Shown here: positions 44,074 through 52,836 of the stretch, in pieces
How the letters are laid out: every line of letters starts with the position of its first letter
How positions within the stretch are numbered: the stretch's first letter is position 1
Assembly (NCBI GenBank): GCA_947074205.1
Contig: CAMTOQ010000003.1
Coordinates: 1-64,000, forward strand
DNA length: 64,000 bases
Source: an uncultured Bacteroides sp.
GTDB lineage: Bacteria > Bacteroidota > Bacteroidia > Bacteroidales > Bacteroidaceae
Reading direction: 5' to 3'
The notes under the pieces: generated by a model
The model's database searches: none
Seen by the model: only the letters and a program-made list of their open reading frames with translations
What the model was told of the DNA's origin: nothing
Translations under genes and position numbers: made by a program

Positions 44074-44553
44074 ATGACTATTGAAGACGAATTTATACAA
44101 GCGGTGACGCAGCACAAAGGGAGTATCTACACGGTGTGTTATATGTTTTCTAGCAACCCTGACGAAATCGCCGATCTGTATCAAGATATCTTGGCCAACC
44201 TCTGGAGTGGTTTCGAGAAGTTTCGAGGTGATAGCAAATTAAACACTTGGATCTATAGGGTAAGTATGAATACTTGCCTGATGCTGCAACGTAAGAAGAA
44301 GCGAAGACCCGAGTCTATTCCTTTGTCTGTCGATCTGAATCTTTTCGAAGACAATGACGAAGGCACACGCCAAATCGCCCTGCTTTACAAGCGTATCAAC
44401 AAACTCGATAAGTTTGATAAGGCGATTGTGTTGTTATGGCTAGAGAGTCTAACCTATGAGGAGATTGGCGAGATATTGGGAATCTCGGCAGGCAATGTAT
44501 CGGTACGTTTAGTGCGAATCAGAGAACAACTAAAAAAGATGTCTAACGATTAA
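44074..44553 (+). CDS. ECF-type RNA polymerase sigma factor
   Basis: The 159-residue protein shows sigma region 2 (SNPDEIADLYQDILANLWSG, then FEKFRGDSKLNTWIYRVSMN) and region 4 (KAIVLLWLESLTYEEIGEIL, GISAGNVSVRLVRIREQLKK). It heads a three-gene unit with two four-helix membrane proteins and no canonical anti-sigma. Spacing to the next start is 7 bp. The cassette is bracketed by two related stem-loop terminators. Confidence 0.94.
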   Translation: MTIEDEFIQAVTQHKGSIYTVCYMFSSNPDEIADLYQDILANLWSGFEKFRGDSKLNTWIYRVSMNTCLMLQRKKKRRPESIPLSVDLNLFEDNDEGTRQIALLYKRINKLDKFDKAIVLLWLESLTYEEIGEILGISAGNVSVRLVRIREQLKKMSND

Positions 44554-44560
44554 ATTGATA

Positions 44561-45157
44561 ATGATGGATAATATAGAATCATTTGAAATGGAGGAAATGC
44601 GCCAACAACTTGCACTGTTGAAAGATAAATTGGGTAATCATGCCATATTAAACGACGCAATTATAAAAAGGGCGATGAAGAAGAATCTTAATAAACTCAA
44701 TAAGCGAATGCGTTGGCTAGGTGTGCTACTCATCTTTGTTATGATCGATTGCCCCTATACGTTTTATAATATACTGCATACCTCATTGGCTTTTGCTATC
44801 TGTGTGTTTCTCGTGTTGCTTATAATTGGTGTGCTACATTTATTTCAGATGCGTGTATTGCCTAAAGGAGAGGATTTTTATGAGGATATTTCTACTCTTG
44901 ATGCACGTATAGAGCGTTTTTTATGGTGGAAGAAGATACGATTAATTATTGGTTTAGGCTTATGTGTGCCAATGCTTATATGGCTTTTCCTAGAACTGAG
45001 AGCTGAAGTAAACTGGTTATTCATTATTGCAGGTGCTTTGCTGGGTTTTCTTATCGGATTGCGCCAAACAACTGAGATGAGCCGTGAAGCAAAAAGCATC
45101 CGTAGCGATCTGGCTAAACTAAAACGATTGAAGAACAACGAAGAGTTAAACGATTAA
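44561..45157 (+). CDS. Four-helix membrane protein of the sigma cassette (1)
   Basis: The 198-residue protein (ATG at 44561; the TTG at 44555 is less likely) has a charged helical N-terminus (EMEEMRQQLALLKDKLGNHA), two membrane helices near 52-100, a middle cytoplasmic stretch (LDARIERFLWWKK), two more helices near 130-172, and a basic C-terminus. No enzymatic motif is seen. Its layout and loop patterns match the next gene, so the two are likely paralogs. Acting as a membrane sensor or regulator of the sigma is plausible, but not shown. Confidence 0.75.
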   Translation: MMDNIESFEMEEMRQQLALLKDKLGNHAILNDAIIKRAMKKNLNKLNKRMRWLGVLLIFVMIDCPYTFYNILHTSLAFAICVFLVLLIIGVLHLFQMRVLPKGEDFYEDISTLDARIERFLWWKKIRLIIGLGLCVPMLIWLFLELRAEVNWLFIIAGALLGFLIGLRQTTEMSREAKSIRSDLAKLKRLKNNEELND

Positions 45158-45171
45158 AACCCTAAGAAACG

Positions 45172-45654
45172 ATGACTAACAATGAAATCTCTACCATTTT
45201 AGATGGTCTTTATGCACGAATAGACGCCACTAAATATGCCCTTATATGTGCTCTTGTGTCCCTCACATATTTTCTGCATTTCAGTCTGGAGCTATCCTTT
45301 ATTTATGTGATAAGCGCCATTGCTACTTGTCTTGTTGTGACTGTAGTTCACTTCTACCAGTTATTTACTCTAAAGAAAGCTATAGCAATTCAAGACGATT
45401 TGGAGGCTTTGGTAAAGCAAGTACGATTGTTTAAAAGATGGGATAACATGAAGTTGTACATCTCCATTCTCATCATTCCGGCTTTTCTGGTATGGCTTTA
45501 TGGGGTTGCCTCCGTAAAGCCTGATAATAAAGGTTATGCCATAGCAATGTTGCTGGGTGCAGTGATAGGGGGGATTATTGGCTACTTTAAACAGAAGACA
45601 ATCAATAAAGAAATAAGGCAGTTGAGTCTCGCTATTGCTCAACAGGTGAAATAG
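45172..45654 (+). CDS. Four-helix membrane protein of the sigma cassette (2)
   Basis: The 160-residue protein has two membrane helices near 18-65, a cytoplasmic stretch (DDLEALVKQVRLFKRWDNMK), two more helices near 95-140 (LYISILIIPAFLVWLYGVAS and GYAIAMLLGAVIGGIIGYF), and a short basic tail. The arrangement copies that of the preceding protein minus its N-terminal coil. It begins 14 bp after that gene and is followed by the second copy of the repeated stem-loop terminator. Confidence 0.75.
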   Translation: MTNNEISTILDGLYARIDATKYALICALVSLTYFLHFSLELSFIYVISAIATCLVVTVVHFYQLFTLKKAIAIQDDLEALVKQVRLFKRWDNMKLYISILIIPAFLVWLYGVASVKPDNKGYAIAMLLGAVIGGIIGYFKQKTINKEIRQLSLAIAQQVK

Positions 45655-45691
45655 CTCTCTTAGATTAAACGCTATCCTTTAACTAACACGG

Positions 45692-45740
45692 AGCGGGAAA
45701 GCCATGCAAGACCATTGCATTGGCTTTCCCGCTTTCTATT
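45692..45740 (+). terminator. Terminator with repeated stem-loop core (downstream copy)
   Basis: Arms 45692-45709 and 45715-45733 pair over 18 bp with one bulged base and loop GACCA, followed by TTCTATTATT. The 32-nt core at 45697-45728 matches the upstream copy except for one deleted G and one C-to-T change; the outer stem (AGCGG/CCGCT) is different. Confidence 0.8.
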
Positions 45741-45795
45741 ATTCTCACACCGATGAGAAGATCTGAGACAAATGAGTATCGTAAACGATTCTTAG

Positions 45796-46806
45796 TTACT
45801 GTTCGTACTCCAACACCACCATCACCGGGAAGTGATCGGAAGGTAGGCGCGATTCGTGGCCTACCACCTTAATTTCGTCCACCATAGTAGGCGATTTCTT
45901 CACTTTAGAGTTGCGGTCATTGTAAGCACCTTTCTGCTTGAATACCACCTTAGCAGGCTTTTCGCTGCTCTTTTTCTGCATGCCTCTTACAACCTTAGTT
46001 ACTTCCGATCGGTAAGTATCTGTCAAGACACCATACTTCTTTACAGCGAATGCAGGAGATACAAAGATGTGGTCGATGCGGCTATCGTCATATTGCTCTG
46101 TATTGAAGTCGTTGAAGGTGCCGTTAGTGGCATAACGCACTTTAGCTTTATCGTAGCTGTCGGCTAGCAAGCCGCCCTTCTCTATTACTCGGTAAGCCTG
46201 CGAAGATTGGTCCGCGTTGAAGTCCCCCATCAGAATTATGGGTAGGCCGCCTGCCAACTCTCTTGCCTTCTCTTGTGCCAGCAAAGCACTTTCCAACTGA
46301 ATATTGTCGCCCACGTGGTGAGCATGGAGGTTGAACACCATAAACTCCAGTCCCGTATCTTTAGTCTTGAATTTCCCCCATGAGCAGATGCGCTCTATAT
46401 CGGCACCCCATCCTTTGCTTGGCACATTGGGCGTATCCGATAGCCAGAAGTCCCCCTTATCTAACACATCAAACAAGTCTTTGCGGTAGAAGATAGCCGA
46501 GTGCTCACCATCCGTCTTGCCATCTGTGCGTCCTGCGCCGATATAAGCATAGCCCGGTAGCTGTTCCAGCAGATTGTTGATCTGATTGATTTTGCACTCT
46601 TGTGTGCCTAGTAGATCCATCTCGTGAAAGCGAATTAGCTGCGCCACGGCAGGCAGTCTAGTGGCCCATCCATTGCCCACTTTCGTATCGTTTACATTGT
46701 CGTTACGGAGGTTGTAAGTAGCCACATTCAGCTGGGTGGTTTGGGCAGATATGCCACCAATTAGTGACAAACATAGCAGGGCAAAAGCCAAGAATCTTTG
46801 TTTCAT
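45796..46806 (-). CDS. Secreted endonuclease/exonuclease/phosphatase family hydrolase
   Basis: From the ATG at 46806 the protein has 336 residues with a signal peptide (KQRFLAFALLCLSLIGGISA) and an EEP fold: LNVATYNLRNDN, GTQECK, VFNLHAHHVGD, LMGDFNAD, DSRIDHIFVS and PSDHFPVMV. All core metal and catalytic residues (N, E, D, N, H) are present. Substrate could be a nucleic acid, phospholipid or phosphoester. The frame extends to 46881, but those residues precede the signal peptide and reach a promoter box, so they are excluded. Divergent from rnhB. Confidence 0.92.
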   Translation of the reverse strand: MKQRFLAFALLCLSLIGGISAQTTQLNVATYNLRNDNVNDTKVGNGWATRLPAVAQLIRFHEMDLLGTQECKINQINNLLEQLPGYAYIGAGRTDGKTDGEHSAIFYRKDLFDVLDKGDFWLSDTPNVPSKGWGADIERICSWGKFKTKDTGLEFMVFNLHAHHVGDNIQLESALLAQEKARELAGGLPIILMGDFNADQSSQAYRVIEKGGLLADSYDKAKVRYATNGTFNDFNTEQYDDSRIDHIFVSPAFAVKKYGVLTDTYRSEVTKVVRGMQKKSSEKPAKVVFKQKGAYNDRNSKVKKSPTMVDEIKVVGHESRLPSDHFPVMVVLEYEQ

Positions 46807-46878
46807 CGTAGAGTCTGTTTTTAGTCGATTAAAAGATAATAGTGATGCTGTATAACCGCACCAATAGGGTTTCTCTCG

Positions 46879-46886
46879 CAAATTTA
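46879..46886 (-). promoter_or_regulatory. -7 promoter element for the EEP hydrolase gene
   Basis: Minus-strand TAAATTTG, 73 nt before the ATG at 46806; supports the shorter start. Confidence 0.4.
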
Positions 46887-46908
46887 AGCGATATCCCGTT
46901 TAAGTTGC

Positions 46909-46916
46909 TATCTTTG
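46909..46916 (+). promoter_or_regulatory. -7 promoter element for rnhB
   Basis: TATCTTTG followed by TG, 31 nt before the ATG at 46947. It lies inside the open frame that begins at 46842 and so argues against that start. Confidence 0.5.
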
Positions 46917-46946
46917 TGTAAGAATTTTCAATTAAAAGAAGACATT

Positions 46947-47555
46947 ATGTTATTGCCCTATCTAAATATAGGAGTGGTAGAAGCAGGCTGCGACGAAGCC
47001 GGTCGCGGTTGCTTGGCGGGTGCTGTCCATGCTGCTGCCGTCATCTTGCCGCCCGATTTTAAGAACGAATTGCTCAACGACTCCAAACAGCTCACCGAGA
47101 AGCAACGCTATGCCCTTCGCGAAGTGATAGAGCGTGAGGCTTTGGCTTGGGCCGTAGGTGTGGTGTCGCCAGCTGAGATAGACAAGATAAACATACTCAA
47201 CGCCTCGTTCTTAGCGATGCATCGTGCTGTTGACCAGTTGAAGATTCGCCCCGAACATCTGCTGATTGATGGGAATCGATTCAAACCCTATGCCGATGTG
47301 CCCCACACCACAGTGGTGAAAGGCGATGGCAAATACCTTTCGATAGCAGCTGCATCCATCCTCGCAAAGACTTACCGTGACGACTATATGGCGCAGCTCC
47401 ATGCCGAATATCCTGTCTATGGCTGGGACGGCAACAAAGGTTACCCCACAAAAAAACACCGCGAGGCTATTGCTACCCACGGTGTTACTCCTTACCATCG
47501 TATGTCTTTTAATCTCCTAGGTGGAGATGGTCAACTGACGTTAGACTTTGGCTAA
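46947..47555 (+). CDS. rnhB: Ribonuclease HII
   Basis: From the ATG at 46947 the protein has 202 residues and the RNase HII motifs: [20 protein letters not shown] (D-E acidic pair), [40 protein letters not shown] and a C-terminal [11 protein letters not shown]. It removes single ribonucleotides and RNA primers from DNA. The stop overlaps the convergent corA stop by 4 bp. Confidence 0.94.
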   Translation: MLLPYLNIGVVEAGCDEAGRGCLAGAVHAAAVILPPDFKNELLNDSKQLTEKQRYALREVIEREALAWAVGVVSPAEIDKINILNASFLAMHRAVDQLKIRPEHLLIDGNRFKPYADVPHTTVVKGDGKYLSIAAASILAKTYRDDYMAQLHAEYPVYGWDGNKGYPTKKHREAIATHGVTPYHRMSFNLLGGDGQLTLDFG

Positions 47556-48484
47556 AACCATTTAATCCTTCTGAATACCCCAAAGGCAAGGGCCGAAAGT
47601 GAACAAGATACCACAACAATGATGGTGAAAGCCGAGGGGATATGGTCTAGATGTACATCCACGTTCATGCCGTAGAAACTTGCTATCAACGTAGGAATCA
47701 TCAGCACGATGGAGAAGCTAGTCATGCGCTTCATTATCGTATTCACATTGTTGGAGATAATTGAAGCGAAGGCATCCATTGTCCCATTCAAAATGTCGCT
47801 GTAGATGTTTACCGTGTTGTATGCTTGTTTTAGTTCAATCACCACGTCGTCGGCCAGCTCTTGGTCGAAGAAGTTGGTACCCGAGAAGATGGCACGAAGC
47901 TTACCAATCATCACCTCATTACCACGGATAGAAGTGTTGAAGTAGACAAGAGTCTTTTGCAACTTCATCAGACGGAGTAGGTCCTCATTGCGGATACTAC
48001 GTTCCAGCTCTTTCTCAGCAGCGGTAATGTCTAAGTTGATCTGTTTCAGATACTTCAAAAACCATACAGCCGACGAATAGATGAGGCGAAGAATTAAGTC
48101 GAGCTTGTTGCGCACGTTGATATTCTTGCGACGTGTGTGCTCGATAAAATCGGGTAGCATATCGGTCTTGTGATAGCATACCGATACTACAATGTCTTTA
48201 TTGGTGATGATACCGATGGGCACTGTGCTAAAGGGAAGTCCCGTATCGCTGTCGGGAGTGGCCACAGGGATGCGCAAGATGGTGAGCAACCAATCTTCTT
48301 CTTGCTCGGTACGGGGACGCTCTTCTATATCGGCGATATCGTTTAGAAATGATTCGGGAACCTTCAACTCTTTAGTCAGAAAGTCGAAGTCGTTTTGGTC
48401 GGGGCATACTACGTTTACCCAGCAATCTGGTAGCCATTGTGGTTTTTCCACAAAGCCTGTTTCAGAAAAGAGATATTGTCTCAT
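47552..48484 (-). CDS. CorA-family divalent metal ion transporter
   Basis: The 310-residue protein has a large acidic cytoplasmic domain (about 1-240) and two C-terminal membrane helices with the signature YGMNV after the first ([19 protein letters not shown]) and [10 protein letters not shown] at the end. This is the CorA pore arrangement for Mg2+ (or Co2+/Ni2+/Zn2+). It ends 4 bp into the rnhB stop region and has its own promoter. Confidence 0.93.
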   Translation of the reverse strand: MRQYLFSETGFVEKPQWLPDCWVNVVCPDQNDFDFLTKELKVPESFLNDIADIEERPRTEQEEDWLLTILRIPVATPDSDTGLPFSTVPIGIITNKDIVVSVCYHKTDMLPDFIEHTRRKNINVRNKLDLILRLIYSSAVWFLKYLKQINLDITAAEKELERSIRNEDLLRLMKLQKTLVYFNTSIRGNEVMIGKLRAIFSGTNFFDQELADDVVIELKQAYNTVNIYSDILNGTMDAFASIISNNVNTIMKRMTSFSIVLMIPTLIASFYGMNVDVHLDHIPSAFTIIVVVSCSLSALAFGVFRRIKWF

Positions 48485-48620
48485 CTGTCGGTCTCCTCAA
48501 ATGGTTTAGTGCGGGCGGAGACATCGGCAAATGATAAATCTCGGCTCGCTTTTAATTAAATTGATTACTCGTTCGCGGGTTGGAATCGTCCATAATTCTA
48601 TGAATATTTTAAAAGCGCGG

Positions 48621-48628
48621 CAAAAGTA
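48621..48628 (-). promoter_or_regulatory. -7 promoter element for the corA-type gene
   Basis: Minus-strand TACTTTTG, followed by C, predicts a leader of about 130 nt before the ATG at 48484. Confidence 0.5.
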
Positions 48629-48703
48629 CGTTTATTTTCCTGAAACTGTTCACTTTGTCTTTAAGGTTAACATAGATTAAACTCACTATTGTCTACTTTT
48701 TCC

Positions 48704-48711
48704 TAACTTTG
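48704..48711 (+). promoter_or_regulatory. -7 promoter element for gpmI
   Basis: TAACTTTG followed by CC, 51 nt before the ATG at 48763; the -33 region is not a clean TTG. Confidence 0.5.
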
Positions 48712-48762
48712 CCACTCAAATTATAGATATTAAAACAGAATAATCTTCTAATTTTAAATGAT

Positions 48763-50277
48763 ATGAGCAAAAAAGCCCTTTTAATGATTCTAGATGGTTG
48801 GGGTATTGGCGACCACGGAAAAGACGATGTAATCTTCAACACTGCTACTCCTTATTGGGATCACTTGTTGAAAACATACCCTCACTCTGAACTACAAGCT
48901 AGTGGCGAGAACGTGGGTTTGCCCGACGGTCAGATGGGTAACTCGGAAGTGGGTCACCTTAACATTGGTGCAGGTCGCGTGGTATACCAAGATTTGGTAA
49001 AAATCAACCGTGCTTGTGCTGACAATAGCATCATGCAAAACCCTCAGGTAATAGCTGCATTTAGCTATGCTAAGGAAAATGGAAAGAGCGTACACTTTAT
49101 GGGCTTGACCTCTAACGGTGGTGTGCACAGCTCATTGGATCACCTATACAAACTTTGCGATATCTCTAAGGAGTATGGCATCGACAATACATTTATTCAC
49201 TGCTTTATGGATGGTCGCGACACCGATCCACGTAGCGGTAAAGGTTTCATCGAAGAGGTGGAAAGACATTGCGCTAAGTCGGCAGGTAAGATTGCTTCAA
49301 TCATTGGCCGTTACTATGCAATGGACCGTGACAAACGTTGGGAACGTGTGAAAGAGGCTTACGACCTAATGGTAAACGGTGTAGGTAAGAAAGCTACCGA
49401 CATGGTGGCTGCTATGCAAGAGTCTTATGCCGAAGGTGTGACTGACGAGTTCATCAAACCTATCGTGAATGCTAACTGCGATGGTACTATCAAAGAAGGC
49501 GACGTAGTGATTTTCTTCAACTACCGCAACGACCGTGCTAAGGAGCTTACAGAGGTGTTGACTCAACAAAACCTTCCTGAGTTTGGTATGCACGTTATCC
49601 CAGAATTGAAGTTCTACTGTATGACTCCTTACGACTCATCGTTCAAGGGTGTATATGTGTTGTTCGATAAAGAAAACGTGGTGAACACTTTGGGAGAATA
49701 TATCGCATCGCAAGGTAAGAGCCAACTTCATATTGCAGAGACTGAGAAGTATGCACACGTTACATTCTTCTTCAATGGTGGTCGCGAAACTCCTTACGAG
49801 CACGAAGATCGTATCTTAGTGCCTTCGCCAAGAGTAGCTACTTACGACCTTCAGCCCGAAATGAGTGCTCACGAAGTAAAAGAAAAACTAGTTGAGGCTA
49901 TCGGTACAGAAAAGTACGACTTCATCGTGGTAAACTTCGCTAATGGCGATATGGTGGGTCACACCGGTATCTACGAAGCTATCGAAAAGGCTGTTGTAGC
50001 AGTTGACCAATGCGTTAACTCAGTAGTAGAAGCAGCTAATGCTCATGGCTACGAAACAATCATCATTGCCGACCACGGTAATGCCGATCACGCTTTGAAC
50101 GAAGATGGTTCGCCAAATACAGCTCACTCGTTGAACCCTGTACCATGTGTGTATGTCACAGACAACGCTGCTGCTAAGGTAGAAAATGGCCGTTTGGCAG
50201 ACGTTGCACCAACTATCCTTACCATCATGGGATTGCCTGTACCAGCAGAAATGGATGGTAAAGTGCTTATCGGTTAA
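48763..50277 (+). CDS. gpmI: 2,3-bisphosphoglycerate-independent phosphoglycerate mutase
   Basis: The 504-residue protein has the alkaline phosphatase-like GpmI fold: [12 protein letters not shown] (metal Asp), [14 protein letters not shown] with the phosphorylated Ser near 61, and [14 protein letters not shown]. The later part has [30 protein letters not shown] and [14 protein letters not shown] (Mn-binding Asp/His). It interconverts 3- and 2-phosphoglycerate in glycolysis and gluconeogenesis. The DUF3109 gene follows after 15 bp and shares its transcript. Confidence 0.97.
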   Translation: MSKKALLMILDGWGIGDHGKDDVIFNTATPYWDHLLKTYPHSELQASGENVGLPDGQMGNSEVGHLNIGAGRVVYQDLVKINRACADNSIMQNPQVIAAFSYAKENGKSVHFMGLTSNGGVHSSLDHLYKLCDISKEYGIDNTFIHCFMDGRDTDPRSGKGFIEEVERHCAKSAGKIASIIGRYYAMDRDKRWERVKEAYDLMVNGVGKKATDMVAAMQESYAEGVTDEFIKPIVNANCDGTIKEGDVVIFFNYRNDRAKELTEVLTQQNLPEFGMHVIPELKFYCMTPYDSSFKGVYVLFDKENVVNTLGEYIASQGKSQLHIAETEKYAHVTFFFNGGRETPYEHEDRILVPSPRVATYDLQPEMSAHEVKEKLVEAIGTEKYDFIVVNFANGDMVGHTGIYEAIEKAVVAVDQCVNSVVEAANAHGYETIIIADHGNADHALNEDGSPNTAHSLNPVPCVYVTDNAAAKVENGRLADVAPTILTIMGLPVPAEMDGKVLIG

Positions 50278-50292
50278 TCCACTCAGAGATAT

Positions 50293-50874
50293 ATGATTCA
50301 GATTGATGATGTAGTAGTAAGTCTTGACGTACTCCGCGAGAAGTTTATCTGCAACTTAGATGCTTGTAAAGGCGAATGTTGCATTGAAGGCGATGCTGGT
50401 GCGCCGGTAGAGCTGGACGAAGTAGCTAAGCTAGAAGAGGTACTCCCTATCGTTTGGGACCAATTGTCGCCCGAAGCTAAGGCTGTAATTGATGAGCAAG
50501 GGGTGGTATACACCGATTGGGATGGTGAGTTTGTAACTTCTATCGTAAATGGCAAAGACTGTGTATTTACCTGCTACGACGAAAAAGGCTACTGCTACTG
50601 TGCCATAGAGAAGGCTTATCGCGAAGGTAAGACCGATTTCTACAAGCCTGTATCGTGCCATCTTTACCCCATCCGTGTGGGCAACTATGGACCTTATAAG
50701 GCGGTGAACTACCATCGTTGGGACGTATGCAAAGCGGCTGTTCTTCTAGGTAAAAAGGAGAACGTACCTGTATATAAATTCCTCAAAGAACCATTGATAC
50801 GCAAGTTTGGCGAGGCTTGGTATGCCGAGCTAGAAGATGCTGTTCTAGAGTTGGAAAATCAAAAGCTTATCTAA
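50293..50874 (+). CDS. DUF3109 family Cys-rich protein
   Basis: The 193-residue protein has the Cys-rich words CNLDACKGECCIEGDAGA at the N-terminus, CVFTCYDEKGYCYCAIEKA in the middle, and SCHLYPIRV later. These are the DUF3109 pattern, related to YkgJ-type proteins with a CxxxCxxCC-like set suggested to bind zinc or an Fe-S cluster. Function is unknown. It is soluble and lies directly after gpmI; a terminator follows 12 bp after the stop. Confidence 0.85.
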   Translation: MIQIDDVVVSLDVLREKFICNLDACKGECCIEGDAGAPVELDEVAKLEEVLPIVWDQLSPEAKAVIDEQGVVYTDWDGEFVTSIVNGKDCVFTCYDEKGYCYCAIEKAYREGKTDFYKPVSCHLYPIRVGNYGPYKAVNYHRWDVCKAAVLLGKKENVPVYKFLKEPLIRKFGEAWYAELEDAVLELENQKLI

Positions 50875-50885
50875 AAAGTTTATAG

Positions 50886-50919
50886 TCAAGGGCCATCTAC
50901 GGATGCGCCCTTGATTTGT
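50886..50919 (+). terminator. Terminator after the gpmI unit
   Basis: TCAAGGGC (50886-50893) pairs with GCCCTTGA (50907-50914) around a 13-nt loop, followed by TTTGTTTTT. Confidence 0.75.
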
Positions 50920-50921
50920 TT

Positions 50922-52808
50922 TTACCAGTTGCCCACAGGTTTGTTACTTTCTCCATTGGCTGTTCCTGTATTGGTATTGGTGCTACTCAGTGTCCCTCCA
51001 AAGGTCTGCCCAATGAAGGTCCCCACGTTTGACAAACCAGTTATATTTCCCTGGTTGGTGCAGTAGGTAATATTGCTGATATAGGATTCTCCGGCTATAC
51101 CTCCGAAATTAGCGCTTCCCCAATTATAGCTTCCGTTAACATTGCCGGCATTCAGGCAACTTATGATGTTTAGTTCTTTGTTGATGTCATACCCTACAAT
51201 GCCGCCACCTTGTCGGTGATTGCAATTCACGTCTCCATAGTTGCTGCAGCTCACTATTTTCGATCCGCTTTGTGCATTGTTGATGATACCTACTATTCCA
51301 CCAACACCTTCGTTCCCATATAGAGCGCCGTAGTTATTGCAATTTTCTACTACAATAAGGCCGCTACTTTGTCCTATGATGCCTCCAACCGATCCTCCTG
51401 AGTTGTTAACAACATTCACATAGTTATCGCAACTTCTAATGGTGGTGTTAGTGGCAAAGCCTACCAAACCGGCAAAGTAGGAACCTCCGCTACCGCTTGT
51501 ACTCACAGTTCCCGAAACGGTAAGATTACTGATAGTTGCACCATCAGTCACACCAAATAAACCTTCGTGGCTATTCTGAGCTGTTATAGATAGGCCGGTA
51601 ATCTCATTGCCATTGCCATCAAAGTTGGCCTTAAAAGATATAGATGTATCCCCTATCTCTTTCCAATCTACGGTTTCATCTATCGTGATATTTGTGTCTA
51701 GTTGATAGTAAACACTAGAGTTATTGTACGTATTACCATTTAGCTTAATAATTGCCTTCAACCACGCCAAGTTCCACGCTGTAGCTATGATGTATGGGTT
51801 ACTCTGAGTCCCATTGCCAGTAGTAGGTTTATACTGTGTGGCCCAGCCGTTATCGTAATAGGCATTAATTTGATCCATCTCATCTGTATAGGTGTCAAAC
51901 TTGGTAGCCGAAGTCATGGAGAAGTTGTATCGGGTTGCAGCTTTGAAATTTTTCTCATTTGTAAATTTTCCTACATACCGAAATTCCTTGTTCCCTTTTG
52001 CACTCAATGTAATAGCTAATTCGCTACCTGCTGTCATGGTGAAAGGAGGTAGCATAATATAAGCACGGTCCTGCGTGCTGTGAGGCGAATAACCACTCAC
52101 GTCTAGTGTATAAGAGGATAGATTGGGACTAGTGCTACTATAATTACTTTTAAAGACATTTACAGGCCCATTCATAGCCTCAATAGTAAGCTTGTCAGGG
52201 TTGCCGGCGTTGTTAGAGAATGTACCAAATATGATTGTGAGTAATGTTCCTTTACTGATAAATACTATTTCCTGATCCATATCTGTTATCGCTTCAGAAG
52301 CTATAAGATCATATTGTTTGAGTTGGGCGAGCGCACTGTTTCCTGTACCCGATTGCGACTGCCCCATAACATTAAGACTATAACTGGGGTAGCCTTGAGT
52401 AAAATCAGCCTTGATATATCCATTACGGTATACTGCATAGAACTCGCCTCCCGTAAGATTGGTGTAGCCATCTAAGGTAAAGGTGGCGCTCGAACCATCA
52501 GAGTTAATGGTACTAGCGGTATATAACACGCTATCGCCTATGCTATTGTATAGCACAAATTTATCGCCCGACTCCCATATCTGTTTTACTCCTTGTGTGC
52601 CGTTGTCTTCATAGCTCACCCTAGTTAGCTGTTGATTGGGAGCCTTTACCTTTATCTCACTTGGGAAGGTCCATACATTATCGGCAGGAACTACTTCTAC
52701 CACCTTCTCTTCGGTGTAGATTGGACTGCTGCAAGCTACCTGTAGTAAACTTGCCACTACGATTATTGTGATGTGTAAGTATCTTTCTGCTCTACTCTTT
52801 GTTTTCAT
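50922..52808 (-). CDS. Fimbrillin-family lipoprotein with C-terminal GLUG repeats
   Basis: The 628-residue protein has a lipoprotein signal (LLQVACSS, Cys26), a fimbrillin-like beta domain (about 40-300; GNSALAQLKQYDLIASEAIT, then a PNLSSYTLDVSGYSP region), a short helix segment (about 320-380), and six or so GLUG-type repeats from about 430 on (GLFGVTDGATISNLTVSG, AGLVGFATNTTIRSCDNY, GGIIGQSSG, GGIVGIINNA, GGIVGYDIN, GGIAGESY). GLUG repeats occur in adhesins and autolysin-like surface proteins. Last gene of the fimbrial operon, so it may be an accessory or tip adhesin. Confidence 0.85.
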   Translation of the reverse strand: MKTKSRAERYLHITIIVVASLLQVACSSPIYTEEKVVEVVPADNVWTFPSEIKVKAPNQQLTRVSYEDNGTQGVKQIWESGDKFVLYNSIGDSVLYTASTINSDGSSATFTLDGYTNLTGGEFYAVYRNGYIKADFTQGYPSYSLNVMGQSQSGTGNSALAQLKQYDLIASEAITDMDQEIVFISKGTLLTIIFGTFSNNAGNPDKLTIEAMNGPVNVFKSNYSSTSPNLSSYTLDVSGYSPHSTQDRAYIMLPPFTMTAGSELAITLSAKGNKEFRYVGKFTNEKNFKAATRYNFSMTSATKFDTYTDEMDQINAYYDNGWATQYKPTTGNGTQSNPYIIATAWNLAWLKAIIKLNGNTYNNSSVYYQLDTNITIDETVDWKEIGDTSISFKANFDGNGNEITGLSITAQNSHEGLFGVTDGATISNLTVSGTVSTSGSGGSYFAGLVGFATNTTIRSCDNYVNVVNNSGGSVGGIIGQSSGLIVVENCNNYGALYGNEGVGGIVGIINNAQSGSKIVSCSNYGDVNCNHRQGGGIVGYDINKELNIISCLNAGNVNGSYNWGSANFGGIAGESYISNITYCTNQGNITGLSNVGTFIGQTFGGTLSSTNTNTGTANGESNKPVGNW

Positions 52809-52836
52809 ATCGTTTTATTTTTAAGGCGCTGTCACT

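Noticed and set aside
46842-46946. N-terminal extension of RNase HII
   Set aside because: Includes its own promoter box and has no homology to the family; start moved to 46947.
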